A stretch of DNA of 64,000 bases. Origin: Scolanthus callimorphus (lineage: Eukaryota > Cnidaria > Anthozoa > Actiniaria > Edwardsiidae). The stretch's first letter is position 1, and each line of letters begins with the position of its first letter. Below the pieces are notes generated by a model that made no database searches, had not been told where the DNA came from, and was given only the letters and a program-made list of their open reading frames with translations. Of this stretch, positions 55,289 to 64,000 are shown piece by piece. Made by a program: the position numbers and the translations under genes. Location of the stretch: contig CM066913.1 in assembly GCA_033964015.1 (NCBI GenBank), positions 23,645,854 to 23,709,853 of the forward strand, read 5' to 3'.

Positions 55289-57354
55289 AGATCTGCAAAT
55301 GATTTCGGGTGAAACAAAAAATAACACCTTAATGTGGGAGACTCGACTATTAACCACTTATACTGACTACACTCTGAGTAATGAAATTGCTGTTAATTTG
55401 CAAAACAAAGTATGTATTTTTGAGGAGAATCCCCCCCCCCCTCGTTAATGGCAATGGAAGGGACAGAAAGACAAAGTGAGAGTGAAGAATGGTACAATGA
55501 AAAGTTTTGGAGACTAACAGCATCAAGCTGCCAAGCCGCATGTAAAGTAGGGGAGGCTGTGCTACGGGAAATGTCTGAGACTCCAGCCAAGGCTTGTACC
55601 TTTATCAAGGCCCATGTATGGAAAATGGTGCCACATTTTGAAAACAAATGGACAAACTATGGCCTTGAGAGAGAGCCAAAGGCTATTGCTAAATACGAAA
55701 TGCAAAAAAATACCACTGTTACTCAAACAGGCCTCTGGGTAAACCCAAAGTTTCCCTTTCTAAGGTGCTCCCCAGATGGCCTGGTAAGTAACAATGGGCT
55801 TTTGGAGATCAAATCACTTAAAGTCTTCAAAGAGCATACAATAAAGGATGTTGTTTCAGGAACAGTTAAGCTACCTAGTGATGTTTTGAATAGGCAGTGC
55901 TTCATTATTAGAGATGGTAAATGCCAACTCAAGTACTGACATCAGTATTATTACCAAGTACAGATGCAGCTGCTGGTCACAGAAAGAGAATTTTGTGACT
56001 TTGTCTTGTATGCAGAAAAGGGTGATGTGGCCATTCAGAGAATAACCAGAGATGACTCTTTCGTTTCTAAAATACTCTCTGACCTCACAGCATTATGGTG
56101 TAGGGTAATAGCCCCTGAAGTATTTGAAATGCGGGTTCCACGAGGGCTGAAACCCTTTGTTTTACCAGCTGAAAAGCAGGCAGATACCACAAAGCCAGTA
56201 AATGACAGCCAACTGGGGCAAGACTTGGTGGACAAGCTTGACATTGCTGATTTGTCAAGTCATACTGCAGATGATTTTGATGCTGCCGATGTACTTGTCA
56301 GTACATTTCGTTGCCCAGTAACCTTACCTTCTGCTCATTCTGAAGGACTGGTTGCAGTACCATGGGGATGTCAGACAACAACAGGAACTGTCTTAACTAA
56401 TACCTGCCCACTTGACAATTGGCTAATAATTTTTCGAGCTCTTGTAAAATCGAAACAAATTCATGTATTGAATCTCACACCAACTGGGGGGGTTATACAT
56501 GGTGCTCTTGAGTTAATTGAATCAAGGCAATTTGGTGATGCAAAGTTAGCCATACTGCTAGGCCATTCAGCAACCACATGCATTACTGGATAGTTGTATC
56601 AATCTGTATGGAAATTGAGACCTTACTTGTCCCAAACCAGCAGACTTAATCACTTCTTACACTGTCAACCTGGATATCCCAGCTAATATCTCAGGAAATG
56701 TTTTTGTTGAAGCACTGGATGCATGGCTTCACCCAAGTGTTTCTCAAAGAAAGTTCAAATCCAAGCCTGAACCTGATGTACCCCATGTTGAGGATACAAC
56801 TTTGGATGATAACAGCAATTCACACATTTCCTGGCATTGCTCAGGTATTCGAGAAAATTCTCCACGTTCACTGGAAAACCTGAAGAACTTCTTCCTGTTT
56901 TCAGTGGATCTTCTAAGCAGAGGAAGTGGCATGATATTAGCAGAAGTACCTCATAGCATCACTCTTGATGGAAGGGCATTTCATCTTAATGCAGCCACTC
57001 TCTGGAATGGTGGTCATTATATTGCCATTTTCCACTACAATAATGCATGGGTACTGTATGATGGGCTCAAGGAGTCGCAACAAGCAAACTCTGGTTTAAG
57101 GTTTAGTCAAGACATATTTGTTGAACCTCCTGGGTACTCATTAACCTATCTTGTGTTCTGTTGTCTATAGAATGATGCACAAAAAGGAGATCAAACCTAA
57201 CACTGAATCACAAAGAAGTAACAATAATAGTGCAAAAACATTTACAGAATAGAGAAACCTGTGGTTCTGAATAGTTATTACACAATAATTAGTATTAACA
57301 AACTGATTGTTTGCTCTTTGAGGGGAGGAGTTGGAAGATTCTTTTCTGCACAGC

Positions 57355-57551
57355 AGATTTTTAATGCAGTTTTTCTACTTCTATAAGTTGGGCTAGGATG
57401 TCTATTTCAAAAAAAGTACATAATTTTCTGTATTCAGTGACCTGTTAAAAAAGGTGCTTTTTGACAGCTTTAGCAATAGTGCTTTATGAATTTTTTTTAA
57501 ATAGATATCCTAGGCCAACTTATAGAAGTAAAAAAACTGCATTAAAAATCT
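57355..57551. mobile_element. Palindromic MITE between the convergent genes
   Basis: AGATTTTTAATGCAGTTTTT, then CTACTTCTATAAGTTGGGC, is inverted at 57500-57551 with few mismatches. Confidence 0.75.
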
Positions 57552-58048
57552 ACCATCCCCCAACCCATGCTATTAGAGGAAGTTATGTTTTGATGTTATT
57601 AGAGTAAATGGAGAAGCAGTGACCCCATAATAGTTGTAAGAAGAAATACACTATAGTAAATAAACTCAACAACAGCAACAGTTTTATTAATTATTTCTTT
57701 CCTCAAATACTTATTATTTTTAAACAATAGCCCTAAATGTTTCTGTTCACAAACTTGTATCCCTACAGGATTAGCAAACAAAATACACAAAACTGCAGAA
57801 ATGAAAAAGGGTGGCTTCTGAAAATATCCATACATCCCACAGAAAAATAGACAGAAGAGAATTGATTGGTAATTTATTTCCAGGGGGTGCTGTTAAATGT
57901 GGCCTGGATTTTTGGCGCAAGCTCTATAAAGACGTTTGGAAGTTGCAATGGGGTGTGTGGAGGGAGAGGGGTCAAATCATCCTCTGCTGGTATGGAGATT
58001 TCTGGGAGTCAACTGTGAACTTGTAATAAGCCATTTGCATAGGACTTC
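57552..58048. other. Spacer between convergent genes
   Basis: No coding support. Frames at 57599-57835 and 57811-58026 have no domain. Confidence 0.35.
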
Positions 58049-59610
58049 TTAAAAATTTACAAGTCCACAGGCAACCACCACCAACTGAGTTGCTAATGGT
58101 GCAATGGAAAGGGGAATCTTTCGCCCAAATAATCGAAACTGCTTTAGTCTCTGATTAAAGCGTTCAACATGAATACGAACTTTGGCTATCTTTCTTGTTT
58201 CGAGCTCCTCTGCTGCACTAAGATTTTTTCTTCCCTTCAAGAAAGCTGGAATTTTCAAATGGGCATGCAAAGGATTAAGCAGATGTTGCACAGTAAATCC
58301 ACGATCAACCATAACAATGTCATCAGGGTTGATGTGTTTCAGGATTCCACATTCCTTAAAAATTCGAACATCATCAATGTCCCCTTCGTAAAGATCTGAA
58401 ACAAAGCAGGCTCCTCCATTAACGGTAATAGCAATCAAGCACTTGAAAGTGTTTGCATGTTTGTACAAAGAGTATGTATGTCCCTGTCTTGCAAAGTTAC
58501 GGGATGTTTCAACAGAAAACTCAGTACAATCAACAATGCAGCGTATTTTTTTCATTGTTTTGAAAACCTTTGGTAAAAATCTGTTCAACACAGCTCTTGG
58601 TGGAAACATTACTTCTAACATATCTCGGAATATTTTATACATCAATTGAATATATGTTGTAAAAATTTTCCTTATCAGTGATTCCTGAATAGATCTTGTT
58701 GGGGAACTCAGAAGAAACGCTAAAGTCTTAATAGTGAAACCTCTTCTTAACCTTACTAGAGAAATAAACAGCTTTTCACGATTAGATCATGTTGGTTGTG
58801 GCCCCCTATTGCCCTTGCTTGTTCCAAGAGTTTGTTTACCAGAGTAGAAAACAAGATTATCTTAAGGGGCAGACCCTATTCAAAAACGAAAACAATGCTT
58901 CAAATTGTTTTGTAGAGCCCGGTAAAATGTTTCATAGACGATGAGTTTTTACTGATGTTTTCATAAGCGAGGCTAGGTGTAGTCTTAATTTTTTCTTTTT
59001 TTGTTGTCACTGACTCGTTCCGCAACATCATGGTCTCAAGTTTAGCAGAAAGCATGTACTTTGAGTACTCAGTTTGAGTTTCTTTATTACTCACAAGGGG
59101 TGTGCCATTGTCTTGCTCAATGGTCTCTTCATTATTCGAGCAATTGTTGCTGATATCGTTTTCATTTGTTGTGATATCGTTTTCATTTGTTCTGATATCG
59201 TTCTCAGTTGTTCTGATATCGTTGTCAGTTGTTCTGGCTTTCTTTCTTGGCTGTAGAAACTGTCTTTCCTTAGGAGATGGCCGTTTAGGCGCACAAGCTT
59301 TCTCTACCTCTTTTGGTCCCCACACCGCTTTCAAAGGATCGGGATGATCATCTGTCGGTCCTTTCCTACCAGGCCAATGATACGCGCAAGTATAAGTGTT
59401 TTTTGTTATATTGTTGACATTAAAATCAGGTTTTCGATCACATGCATTGACCCAGCGAATGCATTTGTCGATACCTTGTGCAGGCTTCGGGAATGGGATA
59501 AAAGCCTTTTGGCCCGCAGGTTCCATTTCTTGGAGCGATTTTGGAAGACTTTTCGGGTATCTGGAGTCATTCTTGCATTCTCCCCAGCAACAGTGCTGGG
59601 TGGTTACCAT
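58049..59610 (-). pseudogene. THAP-domain DDE transposase of the ISL2EU-like element
   Basis: The first block (59610-58900, 236 residues) begins MVTTQHCCWGECKNDSRYP. It has the THAP-type C-x4-C and later C-x2-H (NTYTCAYHWPG), with FIPFPKP and CIRWVNAC between, then a low-complexity NDI repeat. After a broken stretch the frame from about 58795 reads [20 protein letters not shown], then the DDE_Tnp_4 core: [13 protein letters not shown] (first Asp), [36 protein letters not shown] (second Asp), [19 protein letters not shown] (Glu), stop at 58049. All three catalytic residues are present. At least one break lies between 58900 and 58800, which could be an unrecognised intron. The DDE part (58049-58645) is fully open. 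Confidence 0.85.
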
Positions 59611-59924
59611 GTTCCAGTTTTTTTAGATAAATACACTCCAATAAAGCTATTACTTTCGAGGTTAAAGACAGAAAAGCGCTTCGAAACTCTCACATTAGCT
59701 CTTTCACGAAGGCTTTGTTTGTCTGGCTCTCGCGGGGGGTCTACGTTCACGTGATCTATTTTTAGAATCTGTGCGCAGCGCTATTAAGTAGTGAGTTTCT
59801 GTGAAAAAAAAATCGATTCGGTTAAGTCCTGATTTTTTTACGGATCATTTCATATTGAAATAGAAATGAAGAATGTTACCCACGTGGAGAGTGTTTCAAA
59901 AATGTTTTTGACAGCTGATGGCTG

Positions 59925-60380
59925 ATGCTCTCGGCTGACGGCGTGCAGAGGTTAGTCACTTGGAGAGATGGCCAACCAAAATTCAGACATAGTTTTGATC
60001 AGTATCGCCGTACTATATGCATGTTGGAAAATACTTCATCACAACAAAATGTCACTGAATTGCTAACCGCTTCTGTTTTAAAGCAAGACTTCGATTTTGT
60101 CGTAGATGGAGTTCCACTTAAGAGTAAAAAGGAACTAAGAAGTATCATAGAGCACTGCTACACAACAACCTCGAAAGGAATTCATTGTATTACCTTGAAA
60201 ATGAAAGAGGGCGCCGAATCGAAACTGGGTTCGAGCAGCAAAGCTGCTTGGAGTGCGTGCGATGTAGCTAAAAGTTTTAGCGGAGTGTTTTATCAAGATG
60301 AACAACGCTCAAAACCATATTCAAACTGGTCTTTAGATGGTTGGAATGTCCAGAAGCTCAAAGTGATCGAGCTTGGATAA
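59925..60380 (+). CDS. Unrecognised ORF, 151 residues
   Basis: From ATG 59925: MLSADGVQRLVTWRDGQPKF, then a hydrophilic protein with a possible alpha/beta pattern (DFDFVVDGVPLKSKKELR, KGIHCITLKMKEGAESKLG) and a C-terminal SNWSLDGWNVQKLKVIELG. No signal peptide, membrane segment or known motif. It begins only 139 bp outside the ISL2EU-like right end and runs in the same direction as the next open frames. It could be a host gene, or part of the element interrupted by the insertion. Base composition is less AT-biased than the surroundings, which supports real coding. Confidence 0.45.
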   Translation: MLSADGVQRLVTWRDGQPKFRHSFDQYRRTICMLENTSSQQNVTELLTASVLKQDFDFVVDGVPLKSKKELRSIIEHCYTTTSKGIHCITLKMKEGAESKLGSSSKAAWSACDVAKSFSGVFYQDEQRSKPYSNWSLDGWNVQKLKVIELG

Positions 60381-60726
60381 TGAGAAAAAAAAATCTATTA
60401 AAGACGAAAGAAGTGTGTGTGGAGAAAAACTTGAAACCCGATAAAGAAAGAGTACTGAAGAATTTGCAGCGGATGGAACAGTGCCACAGAAGTGTAGATC
60501 TTGAATACCAACAATTCTGCTCATCTCCTTGGACTTCATGTCTTTTGACGGGCCCTCGAGAGAGAATTTGATGCCTTTTGCAGAACTGAAGAAGGCTCAA
60601 GTAAATATGAAAAAGGGACTGGAAGACAATTACGCGACAACTGAAGCTGATAGAGCTGAATATCATACGAATGCATTTTACGAGTATGAGCCGCCTGCAC
60701 TCAACAACAACAAATTGTCTTCTTAA
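60381..60726 (+). CDS. Unrecognised coding block following the 151-residue ORF
   Basis: Two overlapping frames form one coherent charged sequence: ERVLKNLQRMEQCHRSVDLE in the first, then LDFMSFDGPSRENLMPFAEL, KKAQVNMKKGLEDNYATTEA and FYEYEPPALNNNKLSS to a stop at 60726. The switch near 60530 looks like a one-base frameshift. It is probably the continuation of the ORF at 59925-60380. No known domain. Confidence 0.4.
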
Positions 60727-60974
60727 ATGCAAGAGGCCAAATTGGAATTTGAGTAAGCCTTTGCGGGATGCGTCTTTGGGAATCTGCAGGTTTTCGTTTG
60801 GCTGTCGCATCGTCTTGAACTTGTTGAACTTGAACTCTTGACGAATCGTCTTGGCCTGTTGTATTATTTCCCCGTTATTCCCGAATTCCAATCAGCGTAT
60901 TGACAACATCTTTAAGGTTCTCCGATTCCCCATCTAATCATGCAAAAACTCTCTCAAACTGTAACATGCGTTCC

Positions 60975-61440
60975 CTAATCATCAGTGACATTAAAATCGT
61001 GACGAATCAGACTTCTTCTTAACGACTCGCCTACCGAGAGATTACGCTCTTTGGTGCCACTTGGGACGCACTTATAATGTTCCCTCAGCTCCGTTAGGTT
61101 TTCCTGTAGTAAAAACCTCAAATTGACAGAAATAGGTGAGGCGAGTCCTAGAGGGCCGTAAAGTTTAGCTGCCGTTTTGAGGACGTTCCGTTTATTTGAC
61201 TCCAACTCGTTTCCGAAATCAGCTACCTCGCTTGTCTTCAGGGAAATCTTATCGTCAACAACGTTCCATTGTAGTCTGAGTACGTCAAACTCGTCCGACG
61301 ACCGAACAAAAAATTGCTCGTTACATCAATCACCAGAAAAATGCGACCACTTTAAAGAGTCGTTTATCCCTGAAGCTTGGCAGATGTGTTCTTATAAAGT
61401 GGTTCAATATTCTGGACCCTGTCGAATATCTTCAAAATGC
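60975..61440 (-). pseudogene. BEL/Pao pol fragment
   Basis: The minus frame reads EFDVLRLQWNVVDDKISL, then SEVADFGNELESNKRNVLKT, AAKLYGPLGLASPISVNL and RFLLQENL. The pattern (VLGLxW...D, TKRxVL...xYDPLGxxxP) is the end of the reverse transcriptase / connection region in BEL/Pao elements. Upstream an in-frame stop at about 61330 follows INDSLKWSHFSGD. Downstream it stops at 60975. The frame then becomes unreadable. Integrase and RNase H are not seen. Confidence 0.65.
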
Positions 61441-61619
61441 GACCAATTCTGAAGCGCAGATATTCTATTTTTTAGAGGTTTGCCTTGTCTGTTTCTGAAA
61501 CTAGCTAGCTGGATATGTCGAATTGTTATAAGAGGTCCTCAGTCCTCGAAAACGTAATATATGTAGAGGCTAGTTTGCGTGATTTAGCCGATTTTTTTGT
61601 AATGGGTCTGTATAATAAA

Positions 61620-62036
61620 TCAAATTTGAATTTTACCGCCATGTAATGAGATGCAAGTTAAGCTCAATGACGCGCGATTCTGCCCGATGTGAAATCGCTT
61701 CTTTTTTCCCTTTACTTCTGTCATTTCACCTCCCCCCTCTCCCCCGAAGCAATGTTGCAAGGAACGTGTTGAGGGATGGACGCCTTTCGTAACCATTATT
61801 GATTTAGGGGGTGCGGGGATAAAACTCAAGAAATAAGTGGTATTTAAGATTTTCTCTACCCTGTTGTCCAAGATTGCAGATTCAATGTTAGAAAACGCTG
61901 GAAAGGCTGCCGTAGTGGGAATATTACTGCTGTTCCTCCCACTATGACCTAACCCCAGATTCTCTTTCTCGTTATTGCTATGTGAGATCTGAATCCCCCC
62001 ATACGGATCGCTCGGGTTTGCACTTCGTTTGTGCAC
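61620..62036 (-). other. 138-residue frame in repeat-like DNA
   Basis: From ATG 62036 the frame is Asn/Ser/Gly-rich with no recognisable domain (KRSANPSDPYGGIQISHSNN). C- and G-runs and palindromes nearby suggest a mobile element passing through open frame. I do not call it a gene. Confidence 0.25.
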
Positions 62037-62177
62037 GCTGTTGGGATTTAAATGACTGAGGGCAAAGTCCCAAAGCCTATTTATAAACCTACCACGCCCA
62101 AATTCTATTGTTCAATGCAGGTTTTGAACCCTGATGCAAAACCTACACTATTTAAAAGATGGTAGCGGCATTTGAAT

Positions 62178-62282
62178 AATTTAGGGGAGTGTGGGGCTGA
62201 ATGTAAGACCCGGTACAGGTCTTACATCCAAATATAAAACCTGTACCGGGTCTTACATTAAGCTACACGCTCCTCTAAATTA
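62178..62282. repeat. 105 bp palindromic element
   Basis: Arms of about 43 bp (AATTTAGGGGAGTGTGGGGC, then ATGTAAGACCCGGTACAGGT) pair with 62239-62282 around an 18 bp loop. The inner 20 bp are perfect. Confidence 0.85.
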
Positions 62283-62702
62283 ATCAAATCACAAATCAAT
62301 CCTAGCACCAGAATTAAATAATTAGTCCCGCTCCCCAAAAATCAATTTTAAATTGTGCACTACTACTATTCTGTCTCAAAATTACACGAAAGTAAAACAA
62401 TATCCATTGACTATCGTTAGGAAATTTAATGTAAACAATAAATCAATACAATGATCATGTTCAATCCCTCAGTTCAATTCTATTCAATACAAATTGTATA
62501 TTTCTTTCCTTTGCTTTTTCAAGAAAAAAGTCAAATTGAAACTCACGTACAAACATCGTCATTGCTTGTCATATTTCGCCGGCATGCAGTAATATCCAGG
62601 AAACAAATTGCCCAATCTAAATTGAAGAAAATGCAACATGTTAGGAATGTATACAAAGCTACTTTTAGAACAAAATAGAGCGAGAAACATTATACTATGA
62701 TT

Positions 62703-62928
62703 AGCCGAATTCACACTAGAGACGAGTTTCCCGTCTGAGACGAGTTTCTCGTCTTGAATGTTCTTCCCTGTTCTTCTGTGATCACGCGAAAAAAACTTTT
62801 TTGAAGGAGAACGTCTGGCGATAATAAGCCGACTAGTTTCCGACTAGAATTCACATAAGACAGGAATTTTTTTCTGACGAGAAACTCGTCTCAGACGGGA
62901 AACTCGTCTCTATAGTGTGAATTCGGCT
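62703..62928. mobile_element. 226 bp MITE with ATT duplication
   Basis: AGCCGAATTCACACTA, then GACGAGTTTCCCGTCTGAGA, at the left is inverted at the right over about 50 bp. ATT flanks both ends (62700-62702 and 62929-62931). The 3 bp duplication is compatible with a Harbinger-type origin. Confidence 0.85.
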
Positions 62929-63326
62929 ATTCAATCATGTTCACCAGTTTTCTTGACTATAGAAACTGAAATTAAGCAAAAATGTACTTCAATCTCAAAC
63001 ATTGCGTATTTACCTTTCTTTATCCATCCCATGGACGATGTTGAACGTTCATCCCAAATATCGCTGGCCATCTGGTTTACAAAATGCGCAACTATTCCGC
63101 AGACATGTTTACACGGCAAGCATTGAAGCAATCTGAAATTCAAATATCCCACTGCCAAGCCACAGAAAAGGCGACTCGTTGTTTTGCTCTGCTATTGGAT
63201 AGAATTTCTATAGAACAAGACAGTTTTGTTAACCTTTTGTTAACAAACCTTTTGTTCGGGGTAACGTCATTAGGACTTTTTGTCCATTTCTGACAATGGC
63301 ACACAGAAAGCGATAAAACAGTGATA

Positions 63327-63690
63327 ATGAGCTTTCCATAAAAACAATAGAATTTGGGTGTGGTAGGTATGTAAACAAGTTCAAAACTACGTAGATGACA
63401 ATAGATGTACATTTCAAGAACAAAACAATGAAATATTGAATAATAGAATTTTGGCGTGATATGTCATAATAAACAAGTTTAAAACAACGGAATCGGTCTT
63501 GCGTTTCGGCTTCAATCACCTGTCAGCCTTGTCATCAATAGCAGTCAATAGGGCTTTTAATATCACAAAACATCGTGTTATCATGGTTTTATTTATTTGC
63601 TAATGAGTTTTCCATTGGAACAATAGAATTTGGGCGTAATAGGTTTTATAAACAAGTTCAAAACTACGGAGTCGGTCTTGCATAGAAATT
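63327..63690. repeat. Three spaced copies of an AT-rich repeat
   Basis: The blocks near 63340, 63440 and 63615 share CAATAGAATTTGGGCGT-like and TAAACAAGTTCAAAACTACG sequences. The second and third continue with GGAGTCGGTCTTGC. Confidence 0.7.
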
Positions 63691-63736
63691 CAAAACCTCC
63701 CGCTCCGCGGTCGGTTTTGAATTTCTATGCAAGACC
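63674..63736. repeat. Hairpin with 24 bp perfect arms
   Basis: GGTCTTGCATAGAAATTCAA plus AACC pairs with 63713-63736 around a 15 bp GC-rich loop (TCCCGCTCCGCGGTC). Confidence 0.93.
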
Positions 63737-63940
63737 TCCTCCTATGTTTTGAACCTATATTTAACCAACGGCTACAATAACTTTCTGTAAAGAACTTTAC
63801 AAAGCCCTGCAAAAGTTAGGGCATCCAAAAGCCAGGGCCAACCCTTGGTTCATTGGCAAACCAGATATGGGTTTCCAAACAAAAGATCGAGCATCATTCG
63901 GTGGCCCATAGGGGACATGCAACTATAACTAGTTATTTTC

Positions 63941-64000
63941 CATCGAGTGTTACAAACTCTCGATCGAGTGTTACTATCTCTCTATCAAGTGTTACTAACT
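63941..64000. repeat. 20-21 bp tandem repeat cut by the window edge
   Basis: CATCGAGTGTTACAAACTCT, CGATCGAGTGTTACTATCTC (+T) and CTATCAAGTGTTACTAACT follow one another to the last base. The array probably continues beyond the window. Confidence 0.75.

Larger units (their letters stand above)
51490..57170 (+). pseudogene. SAP - SWIM - YqaJ nuclease - papain-like peptidase protein of the transposon
   Basis: From ATG 51490: MPSLFCTLTENDGVPG, then a frameshifted SAP-like DNA-binding helix pair (PSEYTVK ... ELIQRVTDCIASGNHLLLD). The open frame 51616-52033 includes PSHFNYGHIYHYALESITDM. A SWIM zinc finger follows at 52060-52165 (CEPCKVSALGRCSH). After a LINE and a foldback the YqaJ (PD-(D/E)XK exonuclease) domain runs 55290-56160: EKFWRLTASSCQAACKVG, YGLEREPKAIAKYEM, RCSPDGLVSNNGLLEIKSLK with the D...ExK active site, and YYYQVQMQLLVTEREFCDFV. 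The same frame continues into a Cys/His/Asp module (GTVLTNTCPLDNWLIIF; then 56640-57170 with TLWNGGHYIAIFHYNNAW, VLYDGLK). Breaks: C-run 55431-55441, TGA 55937-55939, frameshift about 56600. The nuclease residues are intact. Confidence 0.78.
51387..59786. mobile_element. ISL2EU/IS4EU-like DNA transposon, 8.4 kb, two convergent genes
   Basis: A 20 bp terminal inverted repeat, T plus AATAGCGCTGCGCACAGAT, lies at 51387-51406 and inverted at 59767-59786 with no mismatch. Plus-strand gene: SAP - SWIM - YqaJ nuclease - putative peptidase (51490-57170). Minus-strand gene: THAP and DDE_Tnp_4 transposase (58049-59610). Start codons lie 100-180 bp inside each end, and the genes converge on a 0.9 kb spacer holding a 197 bp MITE. 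A LINE and a foldback are nested in the plus gene. The pairing of a DDE transposase with a YqaJ exonuclease protein is what I know of the ISL2EU superfamily. The family name is by recall. Confidence 0.82.

Noticed and set aside
60358..60891. 177-residue minus-strand frame
   Set aside because: Its 3' two thirds are antisense to the more convincing plus-strand block 60381-60726. Only its first part (60750-60890) might be remnant retroelement sequence.
1..64000. tRNA, rRNA or snRNA genes
   Set aside because: No cloverleaf with A and B boxes, no rRNA core sequence and no snRNA signature was seen by eye. A tRNAscan-SE or Infernal run would be decisive.

Overview
This is a piece of a eukaryotic, metazoan-type nuclear genome. 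It has spliced genes with canonical GT/AG introns, non-LTR, DIRS and BEL retroelements, many DNA transposons and foldback elements, and no operons. The mix of families (RAG1-like N-terminal zinc-finger gene, KDZ, Harbinger, ISL2EU, DIRS, CR1/L2 LINEs, abundant MITEs) is what I would expect of a cnidarian, most likely an anthozoan such as a stony coral. That assignment is an inference from general familiarity and no marker gene proves it. No rRNA, tRNA or conserved housekeeping gene was recognised. Nearly all recognisable coding sequence comes from transposable elements.

Layout. 1-2.3 kb: five minus-strand exons of a RAG1-like gene that runs off the left edge. 2.7-12.5 kb: an unrecognised exon, local tandem duplications (236, 808 and 422 bp units), G-runs, and a decayed Tc1/mariner transposase at 8.7-9.5 kb. 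13.4-15.25 kb: a CR1/L2-type LINE split by an 810 bp terminal-inverted-repeat element. 17.6-26 kb: foldbacks, a retroelement gag pseudogene with a possible leader, a KDZ transposase fragment and minisatellites. 28.4-29.9 kb: LINE reverse transcriptase and endonuclease fragments. 30.35-39.15 kb: one minus-strand DIRS-like tyrosine-recombinase retrotransposon, split exactly inside its reverse transcriptase by a 5.6 kb element (31867-37481). That element itself carries several nested MITEs. 40.5 kb: a 9 bp minisatellite.

41.09-50.75 kb is a PIF/Harbinger transposon with terminal inverted repeats and a TTA target duplication. It carries a transposase on plus and a Myb-like accessory gene on minus. 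Inside it lie a nested inverted-repeat element, a compact 1.38 kb relative of the 5.6 kb element (with an array of seven 128 bp repeats full of TGACGTCA and CACGTG palindromes), and a 2.55 kb L1/Tx1-type LINE with its own target duplication.

51.39-59.79 kb is an ISL2EU/IS4EU-like transposon bounded by a perfect 19-20 bp inverted repeat. It has two convergent genes: THAP plus DDE transposase on minus, and on plus a SAP - SWIM zinc finger - YqaJ nuclease - putative papain-fold peptidase protein. The plus gene is interrupted by a LINE and a foldback. After it come an unrecognised plus-strand ORF cluster (59.9-60.7 kb), a BEL/Pao pol fragment, palindromic MITEs and a short satellite cut by the window edge.

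The most interesting items are the two-gene ISL2EU-like element with its nuclease-peptidase fusion, the RAG1-like gene, and the TA-target element family whose insertion site can be read from the DIRS frame it interrupts. Many reading frames are broken by single-base indels in homopolymers, so real decay and assembly error must be separated before calling any of them dead.
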